The position numbers and the translations under genes were made by a program. From Azorinus chamasolen (taxonomy: Eukaryota; Mollusca; Bivalvia; Cardiida; Solecurtidae), in contig OY755246.1 in the NCBI GenBank assembly GCA_963576725.1, positions 78,721,540 to 78,785,539 of the forward strand: a stretch of DNA of 64,000 nucleotides. The letters run 5' to 3'. Shown one piece after another: positions 11,276 to 23,000 of this stretch; the first letter of the stretch is position 1; every line of letters starts with the position of its first letter. The notes below the pieces were generated by a model. That model did no database searches and was not told the origin of the DNA. It saw nothing but the letters and a program-made list of their open reading frames with translations.

Positions 11276-12590
11276 TTTTTTACACATTTGCCAACAGAGT
11301 AGACCCAGATCAGAGAGCTCCTATAAGAACCATCTAATCAGGCTCTGTTCTGTTTTCTAATGGGATTTGATAGATCTGTTTCTTTATTATCTGCAATGGC
11401 TACAGTGTTCTACCTTCATAAATAATTACACATATTTTGTCCATAAATATCCAGTAGGTATTGACATTTTTAACACGAGAAAATAAGCAATTTATTAACA
11501 CAAGAAAATAATGAAGCAATTTATTAACATGAGAAAAAACAGAATTTAAACTAAACTATTCCATAAGCAAACAGAACAGAGCAAACCGTGATCAGACCTG
11601 TGACTCCTACAGGAGCCGTCTGACTTGGGTCAACTGTATGAAAAGGCGTTTATATGATAAGGGTTAAGCAACCACCTGTTTTTAAAGACCTCCATGTTTA
11701 TTAATTGAGTTAGTCACTTTAGAGGGGCTTTACTGTACATGTTAATTGTAAGTGAGTATGTTCTATTTTGTAACCTTTACTCCAAGAATATTCACGTAAG
11801 AAATTGTGTGATCATGTATATTAACCCTTTGCTCCATAGATCTGTCTTTGCAGACCGAGTAGACCTAGATCAGACAGCTCCTTCAGGAGCCAGCAGATCT
11901 GGGTGTGCTACGTAAATGCTTATGAAATATTGTAAATATGAAACTCTACAGTTTCTATTGTGGCCAAAATTTCCCATGTACATTTGCCATTATAAGCGAA
12001 TCTGATTAATATTCATGATGTCATTATTTCTGACAAATATTCATGGAGTAAAGGGATCAAAGGGTTCAAGCAGGTGACCTTGTCATGCAACATGAAGGTC
12101 AAACTGGAAGCTCTTTTGTACAATTTCGTTCATGGAAACACCTTTTCACTCTTCTGTAAACAGTGTAGGCCTACACTAAACTAAACACAATTACAACTTA
12201 CTGAATAAATTTTTGTTCTGTTTCTGATTTGAGTCTACACTGTTTGCAAAGGCATGAACAAGCGTTTACATGAGGAAAAATTGTTAAGCTGTCTACTCAT
12301 TTATACTGTCAGTATGCATCAACAGTGTTTGGGGATGTTTTTGATTTTAGTTTTATAAATAAAATGTGCTCAACAAAGGGATGCAATTCTGATTAGTTAC
12401 AAATAATAATATCTGATCCTGGATGAGAAATAGTTTGCTGAATACTATCTGATCCTGGTAGAGAAATAGTAATAGTTTGTTGAACCATTAATCTTCATAG
12501 AAGAGCATTTCATTTTCCCACTATTACAAATAGAGTATAGACACATATCAAATGACTCCTGTAGAGTATCTACATGTATGTCCTAATTCT
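11276..12590. repeat. Intergenic; cluster of A/A2/I elements
   Basis: A2 at about 11276-11560 (hairpin GATCAGAGAGCTCCTATAAG, then an AACACGAGAAAAT repeat), an A hairpin at 11575-11665, and a reverse A element at about 11822-12068 with GACAGCTCCTTCAGGAGCC. Further decayed I and A fragments reach 12290. At 12405-12480 TATCTGATCCTGGATGAGAA occurs twice in tandem. No gene is seen. Confidence 0.4.
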
Positions 12591-12597
12591 ATGTTTA

Positions 12598-13815
12598 TTA
12601 TCCCCTGCCAAAGGCAGAGGGATACTGTTTTGGGTATGTCCGTCCGGCCGTCCTTCTGTCCATTCTTCCATCCGATGCCATATCTCTGTAACGGATTGAC
12701 AGAATTCAATGAATATCAACATGAATAATTGTTATCACTGGGGCATCGTTCCCATGTATTACTTTTTCAGATCGCTTGTGGAGTTATTGCCCTTTTATAC
12801 GCAAAAATGACATTTTCCCTGTCCAATGCCATATTTCTGTAACGGATTGATATAATTCAATGAAACTACACATCAATATTTGTTATAACCGGGGCATCAT
12901 TCATATGTATTACTTTTCCAGATCGCTTGTGACATTTAGGAGTTATTGCCCTTTTATACGCAAAAATGACATTTTTTCCGTCTGATGCCATAATATCTGA
13001 GCCGCAACAGATTGACAGAATTCAATGAAACTCAACATGAATATATTTGTTATCACTGGGGCATCATTCCCAATTACAATTCACTTGTAATATTTAGAAG
13101 TTATTGCCCCTTGATACTCAAAAATCATATATTTTTTCCGTCCAATTCTATATCTCTATATTCTATGTGGCGTTAAGGAGTTGTTCCCCTTTGATACACA
13201 AAAATCATATATGTATTACCCTCATCCCCTGCTGAAAGCAGAGGGATACTGTTTTGCATTAAGTACTTGAATATGCGTTATACAGCTTTCATATTCAAGC
13301 AGTGTCAAAATAAAATGGTGATAAAATAGGCCTTATGATTATTCAAACTATTCAGAAATAGATCAGCAACCATGTCACCAATGCAACATCCAATCCGATA
13401 TGTAATGATTCACTATATCAGAATAAACTGTATAGTATATACAAACTACAACTAATGCAAAAAGTAGTAAGACTGGATCAAATGCCACAGGGGAGATGCG
13501 GCAGCCAGTCTAGGTCTATACTTTTTGTAATTCAGTCAGGCACATTTCCCCCTTGCGGTGGCTCATTCAGTATCAAAACTTGTACACAATTATTAAAGAT
13601 TGTCATAGAAAGCAGTAATTTGGCCCAATATTCATAAAGTTGGTCGAAATATCTATTTAAGGTATCAGTGTGTATCAAAGGCAAGTAAAACCCGGTTGAG
13701 CGATCCAGGGCTATCATAGCCCTCATAATTTAAATTGAATATCTAAAGATAAGATTGCTCCCCACCCTTACCATTGTTTGTCGTTTTATTAGGTAATACC
13801 TTTGGCAGGGGATCT
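12598..13815. mobile_element. Pearl-like element, CTGCCAAAGGCAG ends
   Basis: The left end ATCCCCTGCCAAAGGCAGAG is matched in reverse near 13793-13812 (ACCTTTGGCAGGGG), and a further copy ends at 13250. A CCGTCCGGCCGTCC microsatellite is followed by about three ~165-bp tandem units (GCCATATCTCTGTAACGGAT, GGGGCATCATTCATATG, GAGTTATTGCCCTTTTATAC). The piece from 13260 to 13790 carries a small inverted repeat, GCCACAGGGGAGATG / CATTTCCCCCTTGCGGTGG. There is no coding function. Confidence 0.45.
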
Positions 13816-15010
13816 CAATTCTGTGAATTTGTTTTTTCCAAATTGCAATACCTCCTGAATATTCATAGACAAAATAGTTGAAGCCATTTTAGAAAGTAAT
13901 GAAGCATATCAATCAAATTCCATTAGCAAACAAAAAAGCAGGCCCTGGTCAGATGGTTTCTAGGAGCCGACTGATATAGGTCTACTCTGTTTGCAGATGC
14001 ATTAAAACACCTTTATATGAGGGAAAGGGCTAACTTTGTCCATTTCTTTCTTCATGTAAATTATCATTTCATTATTTATAAGTTATGTTGTAAAAAGAAC
14101 AGCAAGACTGAAAGTGCTGAAATAAATTTTATTATCCTTTCAAAGTGTCTACATTATATAAACCCCATATATAGCAACATAATAAGGTACTATAAAAGAA
14201 ATCAGTAACCCCTTATTCCATATACACACCTTTCTATGCCTTTGCAAATAGGGCAGATCCTGTTCAGACGGCTCTTCTATCAGGGTCTGGTCGTTTTGCT
14301 GCTGATATGATATTGACAATATCCTTGATTCTGCCTTAGCCAAAAGCATTTCTCCATGTGTTTATTAATATATATGTCGTCAGTATTTACACGAATATTC
14401 ATCGAATAAAGGGTTAAAGTATCGGTATAGATCTAATAACCATTTAAGTGTGGGACATGAGTCACTAATGTCCTTTGCAAATAGTGTTGACCTAGATGAG
14501 AGGGTTACTAGATCAGGGTCTGCACTATTTATCAAGTTACACTTGTCTTAAAGAGTATCCCTGAATATGTACGGTAAGCTTCATCTCTCCACCATACTCA
14601 TAATTATGGCTACTCATTGGATTCTCTCAAAGAGAGTTCTAATGTGTAGTCATTATGTTTCAGCATAGTCTTCATTTCTCCACCATACTCATAATTGTGA
14701 CTTCTCACATATCTCTCTCAAAGAGACAGTTCTACTGAGTAGTCACAAATATGGGTTTGGTGGAGAGAAATATTAAATATATATACAATGTATATGTATT
14801 CCATTTGTCTGGATGTCCGAGTCCTTCGTAAATAGTTGGAATCCTTTGAACACCATAACTATACCGACAAACTTATACAAATAGTGCAGACCCAGATCTA
14901 ATATTTTATATATGGATCTACACTATATGCTACCGTGCCATTTTTATTCAAAGTTATGCTGCTTAATACATGTAAATCAACTGAGAAAGTATTTTTTTGT
15001 TGGAATACTT
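13816..15010. repeat. Intergenic; A2, A, D and I elements
   Basis: A2 at about 13830-14033 and a reverse A at about 14205-14415. I fragments lie at 14420-14540 and 14780-14940. Two adjacent D-type hairpins are at 14580-14680 and 14685-14775 (CTCCACCATACTCATAATTG with apex TCTCTCAAAGAGAC). Only AT-rich filler lies between; no gene is seen. Confidence 0.4.
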
Positions 15011-15016
15011 AGGGTA

Positions 15017-15230
15017 ACTAGGGTCCAAAATACCAGATATGTGTTATTGAAAAGTTGGTAGCTAGGATCCAAAATACTAGATGTGTGTTATTGAAAAGTT
15101 GGTAGCTAGGATCCAAAATACTAGATGTGTGTTATTGAAAAGTTGGTAACTAGGATCCAAAATACTAGACGTGTGTTATTGAAAAGTTGGTAACTAGGGT
15201 CCAAAATACTAGATGTGTGTTATTGAAAAA
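15017..15230 (+). repeat. 45-bp tandem repeat, about five copies
   Basis: The unit runs AAAAGTTGGTAGCTAGGATC, then CAAAATACTAGATGTGTGTT, then ATTGA, with a 45-bp period. Copies differ by only a few bases, so the expansion is fairly recent. The flanks are unrelated. Confidence 0.85.
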
Positions 15231-15299
15231 ACAGTGTGGTAATCATGCAACTGTTTATTAATACTGAAGAATGTAGTTACAACAATTTTGCCTTAGATA

Positions 15300-16840
15300 T
15301 TTGTAGTGTTTTAACCCTCTACTGCATTGTCTCACCTCACAAACAAAGTAGCTCCAGATCAGACAACTTGTAGAGAAGTTTTCTGATCAGTGCCTGCTCT
15401 GTTTGCTTACAAGCTACTGCTACAAGTTTTACTGTTGCCATGGTAATAAATACCCTTGTTTTGTATTATGATACAATAATTAAACTAATAAAGTTTCAAA
15501 AAAAGGACAGGGTCTGACATGAATATTCATGAAGTAAAGGGTTAACACCTTGTACATGTATATAAATATTTATGCAGTAATGACTTCAGCTTCTTGTATC
15601 ATATATAACCTAATAAAGGTCCAGAAGAATTCACACATGCTTTAGAACTTGATAAACACACCTCTCTTTTAACCCTTTACTCCATGAATATTCATGTAAG
15701 AAATAACAACATCATGCATATTAATTAGATTAATTGTAATAATAGCACATTGACAAAGGATTGTTTGACCATGGCAGAAACTGTATAGATCTACACTGTA
15801 TCATAAGCTAACAATCAGAGGCTAACAGAGCAGACCCTAATCACACAGCTCCTGGAGCTGTCTCAATAGGGTCTACTCTGATTGCAAAGGCGTAGACAGG
15901 CGTAATATGGTGTAACCCTGCCCTGTTTGCTAATGACATGATATAGATGTGGTTGTTATTCGGTTTTTGCTATGGCCAAAAGATGTCATTATGAAACATA
16001 AGCTAATTAATATTCATGAAGCTACTATTTCTTATATGAATATTCATAGAGTAAAGGGTTATAAACAATATTCAAAAACAAATATTCAAAAGAGTTAAAA
16101 CGGCTTTTTAAAACGAGACTGCAATTGAATACGGAATAAGCTGCCTACAGCTACAGTTTGATGAATAAATATGAGCAGGTGGTTATTTAACCCATTACTC
16201 CAAAGATACACATTTGAATGCATTTGCAAACACAGTGGACCCATATCAGATGGCTCCTATAACAGTTGTCTGATCAGAGTCTTATGCTCTGTGTGCTTTC
16301 AAAACAATATGAATCGGATTCCATAGGTTTTGCTTTGGCCAAAAACTCATTTGTTCATATCAGTATAGAAATTAAGTATGTCCTTATTTCTTACATGATC
16401 TGCATGGGGTAAAGGCTTAATGCAGGAAGCTTTTTAGTTCTAGGGAGCTCTACATATCACGTTTGTCATACATTAAGCTACCACCTGTCTTAAAAAATTA
16501 GACTTGGGCCGTTGCCATAGAAATGTAGTACTGTATGTTTAATGTTTGTGACTTTAAGCCACAATTATGTGATAAAACATATCTATGAAAATGTACAACC
16601 CTTTCCCCCTTCCCTCATACACACACTTCTTCAAGCCTTTGGAAACAGAGGGGACCCCATAGCCATCTTATCAGGGTCTGCTCTGTTTGCTTATGACATT
16701 TTAACAGATCCGACAACAGTTTGTATCAATACCAAAATCCTGTGTATATTTTCTTATTTGAAAATTCAGCTTATAAATATTAATTACTGTCATTATTTCT
16801 TACTGAATATTCAACAGGGAAAGGGTTCAATCGATTATGC
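15300..16840. repeat. Intergenic downstream of GCAT; A-family cluster
   Basis: Family A or A-like copies lie at about 15312-15543, 15668-15915 (hairpin CACACAGCTCCTGGAGCTGT), a half copy to 16062, 16190-16420 and 16590-16830. A family E remnant (TTAATGCAGGAAGCTTTTTAG) is near 16418-16500. The frame at 16542-16898 crosses one of these copies and is not a gene. No convincing poly(A) signal for GCAT can be singled out. Confidence 0.4.
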
Positions 16841-16920
16841 ATTTCTCCAACAATCATTGTCAAGAATTGATGATAATCTTCTTCAAATAAAACTATGATC
16901 TTTACACGTTGAATTCATTT

Positions 16921-17030
16921 TTATCTGATGACCTTGAGTTGACGCCCGATGTCTACAAATGCGTCCACAGCTCTGTCGATGTCTGTTTCACTATGGGCGG
17001 CAGACAGCTGCACTCTTATACGAGCTTTAC
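16921..17030 (-). CDS. GCAT: GCAT exon 13 (stop)
   Basis: Codes [20 protein letters not shown], then [16 protein letters not shown] and a TAA stop. KARIRVQ is the conserved C-terminal substrate-side strand. The 3' UTR continues leftward. Confidence 0.96.
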
Positions 17031-20000
17031 CTGAAATTTATGAGAAACCTGATTAATATGTAGGCTACAGGTATGGTAAAGTCAGTCCATAATGACTATT
17101 TTAACCCTTTACTACATGAATACGCTTTTCTATGCGTTTGCAAACAGAGTAGACCCTGATCAGACTGCTCCTGCAGTAGCCGTCTGATCAGGGTCTGCTT
17201 ATGACGTAATATAGATATTATTCTTAGTAACACCTTCTGCCTAAGTTAAATATTCTTGTCTTTGTATGTTACAATAAAAATACATTGTACATCTAATTAA
17301 TATGCATGATGTCATTAATTGTTATATGATTATTCATGGGGTAAAGAGTTAACTAATAGCCCACCTGGCATAAAGTGCCAATATGAGTTTTTAGGATCGT
17401 CCTATGTCAAGCGTCAGTCCTCCATTGTCCAGCTGTGTCAAAATGTTTAAACAACTACTCCAAAATAGTGGGGTCCATTTGAATCAAACTTCATAAGATT
17501 GATTCCTGAGTGGTCCCCTTCTACAGATCAGTTTATTTGCATTTTATGATAAAAAAAAACCCTGTGAAACTATATGTATAAAAAGCATGACTCATCATGG
17601 CATGAATAGGAGGAATTATAGAGGTTTCATCCCTTTAAATGATTGGGACACCTGTACATGCCTTTGCAAACAGAGTAGGCGTAGAGCAATCGGACAATTC
17701 CAGTAGCAGCCATCTGATCAGAGACTGCCCTCTTTGCTTAAGATGTCATATAGATCTAGATCAGGTTCCATGCTTATAAAGATTTTTAGTTGAGTCTGAG
17801 TTCGTTCTCAAGCTTTTGATTGGTCAGATTTGAGTTCTCAAGCTTTTGATTGGTCAAATTTGAGCCAAAGACTCAAATCTGACCAATCAAAAACTTGAGA
17901 ATGAACTCAGACTCAACTAAAAGTTTTATAAGCTACAGAATTCTGCTAAAGTGAGAAAAGGCTGCATTCCTATTATAAATTTTCAGCAAATAAATATTTT
18001 TATGATTGCATTATTATTTCTTACATGAATATTGATCATTTAATGGGTTAATGTACTTACCTTTAGGAACGACTGGGTAGGAGAAACCAATGACATAGAT
18101 ACCCTTTTCTGTAGAAAAAATATAAACACACATGTTTTACCCAAATTATCCCAGCTATTCGGAAAAGACATACTTATGAGGCAAAAAGTGTAGATCCAGA
18201 TCAAACTGCTCCTTAAAAGACTCCCCTAATTATACCAGACCAAGTATTAAGAAGGACATATTTAGGAAAACTGTATAGACCCAGATCAAACTGCTCTTGA
18301 AGAACCAATCTCATTACCTCAAATATTTGTAAAAACATTCTTAGGCAAATAGTGTAGACTCACATCAAGTTACTCCTGGCGGTGTGGTTTGACCAGAGTA
18401 TACATTATTTGCTAGTACATGTATGTCGTTCTAATTAAAGTTATCAAAATTCTGCCAAATTTACTTACTCAGTTTTACAAACCTTTGGAGAGCAGAGATT
18501 GTGTGTCTGAAAACTTTGGGATGTATAGAAAGGATAATTAATGTCTTTAGTTGATACTTGTGTAAAAAAATTCTAGAATTTTTTTGATCAATTTAAAAAC
18601 TGACTTTAACAATTCCAATCAAATGTGTCAATTGGACACACATGCCCTGACTTATCCCTTTACTACATTGAGATGCTTTTAACACATTTGTAAACAGAGT
18701 AAACCCAGATCAGACGGCTCCTTTAGTCTCAACAACAATGACGTTTCCCCTCTCCACCAGTTTATATAGCTGGATGATAAATGTCTACACCATTCTGATA
18801 ACACTGAATTAGACATAACATAGTAGACCTTCAAGACAAGTAGATCTCTCAGGAGCTCTTTAATCTTCGTCCGACTATTTGAATTGAATTAGTTGGATTT
18901 TAGTGCTCTGTGACACTGAACTGAATGATTTTGAAATTAGGGCATTGCAACAGTGAATTGGATGAGTAGTGTTTTAGGGCAGTGTGCCACTGAAATGGCC
19001 ATGTAGCACCAACAGATGATGAATATATACCAATGCAAAAATTCCACCTTACCCAACATTTGATCTGCAAAGGTTGAGGCCAACTTGGCGTCACCAAGCA
19101 TCACAGGACAGATAGGATGGTCCCAGTCACCCTGGAAAAATTAAGTTTTACAAATAAGTTAACCCTTTACTTCACGAATATTGAAGCAAAATTCATGTCT
19201 CCATGGATATTCACTGACATTTTACATTTTCCACTCAACAAACAAAATTTGTATAATGACAACCTGTAAAATCAGATTTTTATCATTCAATTATAATTCA
19301 TTTATATTCACTCAGCATAGTATTCATTAGGTAAATGGTTAAGCTTGTTCATGAAACATTGATTAGAGCCCTAAAATATTCTTCATCCACTCTATCAATA
19401 ACCGTATTAGACTAACCCTTTACCACTAAGCAACGAATATAATTCCCAGTCAGATACAATATGAACTAGAGGTTTTTGTCACAAAAACGGATGTCTCCCC
19501 TCTAATAAAAACAATATGTAAAGGGAAATCACTAAAAATGTTATGGTCTTGATGAATGATACTTCCCCTCATTATGCGTTTTCCACACTACATTTTTCAA
19601 GAAGAAAATGATAACAGCTAATAACTCCAAAAATACTGATACCAGATTTATGGCCCTTGTGCATGACACTTACTTTCAACATGCTCTTTCCAGAAATAAA
19701 ATGTCATTCCAATAGCATCAGTCGAACAGGAGTTATTGATCGGCCAAAAAATGTAACAAAGGGTAATAACTCCAAAAGTATTGAAGCCAGAATTATGGCC
19801 CTTGTTCATGACACTTTCTCTCATCATGCTCTTTCCATGCATGAAGTTTCAATACGATGGCAAGAGCCATGTAGGAGTTATCGTCCGGACAAGAAAGAAT
19901 TAAACAAATGTACAAGGGGCAATAACTCTAAATTTATTGAAGCTTGAGTTATAGATCTTATGCATGACACTTTCTCTTATCATGATTGTTCCATGTATGA

Positions 20001-23000
20001 AGTTTCACTCCAATGGCATGTGTCACATAGGAGTAATCATCCATATATGAAGTTTTAATCCAATGACATGAGCCATATAGAAGTTATCGTCCGGACAAAA
20101 AAGTGTGAATTTTTTTACAAAGGGCAATAACTCCTATATTAGTGAAGCCAGAGTTATGTACCTTCTGCATGACACTTCCTCTCATCATGCTCTTTCCATA
20201 TATGAAGTTTCAATCAACTGGCATCAGGCATATTGAAGTTATTGTCCGGACAAAAAATTATGATATTTTTTACAAAGGGCAATAACTCCAATATTAGTGA
20301 AGCCAGAGTTATGGACCTTGTGCATGACACTTCCTCTCGTCCTGATCTTTCCATATATGAAGTTTCAATCCACTGGCATGAGCCATATAGGAGTTACCGT
20401 CTGGACAAAAAAGTGTGATTTTTTTTACAAAGGGCAATAACTCCAATATTAGTGAAGCCAGAGTTATGGACCTTGTGCATGACACTTCCTCTCATTATGC
20501 TCTTTCCATATATGAAGTTTCAATCAACTGGCATCAGGCATATTGAAGTTATCGTCCGGACAAAAAGTGTGACAGACAGACGGACAGACAGACGGACGGA
20601 CAGACGGACAGACAGACAACTCTCACGAAAACAATATGTCTCCCCCATATAAATATGGGGGGAGACATAATTATGAAAATAAAAAATTCAATGCAGGTTG
20701 AAAACCGTTGAGATTGTTGTGTACAGGAGCCTGTCTCCTTATAAAATGACACAGACCTGCTTCTACTGTTTCTGCCATGGTCAGACATTCACTCGTTTAT
20801 AATACAATTTTAACCCTTTCGGTGCCAGTATTGTCGTCTGCTGGGCATAATTTCGTTTATTTTTAATGTAAGTGTGTGCACTTCTTCCATTTTCTTTATA
20901 AAACAGTAAACAGAGTGTCAAACAGTTTGGATCCTGATGAGACACCGAGTTGCTCGGCGTCTCATCTACATCCAAACTGTTTGCATGTGATATCATAAAC
21001 CCTTCATTGTGGCACGGAAGGGGTTAAAACTAATTCTCATACAATCATTATTTCTTAAATATTCATTAGTTCCGTTAATTATCCAAACCAGAAATTGCAC
21101 AAAATGTGTGGAACCTAATCAGACTTACACTGAGATTGAAGCCAGCTTCTGTCATCTTTGACCTGAATCTGTGGGTGTTAGATAAAACTTTCTGGGGCAG
21201 ATCTGGGTTCTCCATGATGATATCAAGTGCCTAAAAACATCAGACATAAAACAAACAAAATTAACATATTCCAGCATCATTGTCTAAATGAACTTGTCCA
21301 AATATATATTATGAACCAATCTTTATTCAATTTAAAGGGGTGATTCAGCAAGCATAATTTTACAAAAAATAACATACAAGTATTTGAGTTTCATTTTCTA
21401 AGTGAACCTGCCCAACCAAATGTCATGGCGTGTGAGATGTTATAAAATTCAATATCTGTATATTTATGTGATATCGATAATTAGAGTAGGTGATCACGCC
21501 AAAGTTCCTCTGTATCTGCCCCTCACTCTCTCTCTCTCTGGCATCCAATTATTAGCCCATAGTTGGCAGAAACAAACATTAATCAACACAATCAACCAAC
21601 GACAACCAACCTTGCTAGAACAGGCAACAACAGGAGGCGGGATGGAGTTGGAGAATAAGTATGGACGAGATCGTTGTCGCAACAGGGTTATCAGTTCATG
21701 TGGCCCGGCTGTGTAGCCACCTGTGAACACAAAACAGAGCCCTTTGTAGACTACATGTATTTCAGAACTGTATAGATAAGATATGATACTGATCTTATTT
21801 CTCTGTTAACCCATTATCTCTATTTTTAGACCCAACCTCTTTAAATAAACCTAGCAAAAAGGAGCATTAACTAGAGAAAAGGAATATTTTAGAATTGTGT
21901 AGTTCTGAAACCAGTGTGATAAATAGAGGATTTGCTCCTATGGAGCAAATGCTCTAGGTATCACAATGGTTTAAAAAAGGGATTTTTACAGAGGCGTCAA
22001 AAGGCGTCAATATGAGGGAATGGGTTCGATTCCTATCTTGCTATTACTCATCTTTGAGCAGATTATTATGAGTAAATGCAAGATAATGATAGGCTGAGAA
22101 ATATAACGCTGGTTTTCTTTGATTGCTTAACCGTTTATCCCATGAATATTTATGTAAAAAATAATCAAATCATGAATATTAATTAGATAAATTGTTATGA
22201 TAGCACATGAACACATGAATTTTTGGCCATGGCAGAAACTATATAATCTATATCTATAAAATATCATAAGCAAACAGAGCAGACCCGGATCAGATAGTCC
22301 TTTAGGAGACGTTTTATCTGGTTCTACTCAGTTTGCAAAGGCATAGAAAGGCGTATTTATGGAGTAAAGGATTAAGTAAACTTCTTATTTTATTCTTGTA
22401 GCAGCAAGATATGGTTTGGTGAGGAAATATGAACCATTTTACTTGAACATCTTAACCCTTCGCTTGCTATTCACGTCAATATACGTACCTGTAAATAGTG
22501 AAGACCCAGATGAGACAGCTCCTGCAGGAGCTGTCTCATCAGGGTCTGCACTATTTACAAGTTGATCGTGCAACCAGTGCACTCCACAGCAGTGATTGCA
22601 CAGCGAAATACGTGTGCACAGTGAAGATATATGTAGATAGACAACAGGGCATGGGTAAAGAAGGAGAAATGTATTTTAAAATTCAGCAAGCGAAGGGTTA
22701 AATAACTTTCTACTTACAGTCGTGTAGACGGAGGATAGGGTTTGCCGGAGAAATATAAAACTATAATACAATGTACTTAAATTTCTTAACCCTTTACTCT
22801 ATAAGTATAACTCGTCTATGCCTTTGCGAACAGAGTAGACCAAGATCAGATGACTCCTATTGGAGCGATCTGAACAGTGCCTCTTCTGCTTGCTTATGGA
22901 ATAATAGTTTTTGCCATGGCCATGTTCATTTGAAACATTAATCGAATCAATATTCATGATGTAATTATTTTACATGAATATTCTTGCGGTAATGGGTAAA

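Noticed and set aside
18900..19097. 65-aa minus-strand frame overlapping GCAT exon 11
   Set aside because: It reads the exon region in the wrong frame. The conserved frame is [11 protein letters not shown], spliced at 19131 and 19053.
20549..20788. 79-aa minus frame with [16 protein letters not shown]
   Set aside because: Translation of the GACA/GACG microsatellite.
22498..22701. Recurrent ~67-aa reading frame ([16 protein letters not shown]...) at 22498, 24132 and, reversed, 52451, and its complement ([17 protein letters not shown]...)
   Set aside because: It is read entirely through family B elements and their palindrome. It recurs because the element does, in both strands, without codon constraint.
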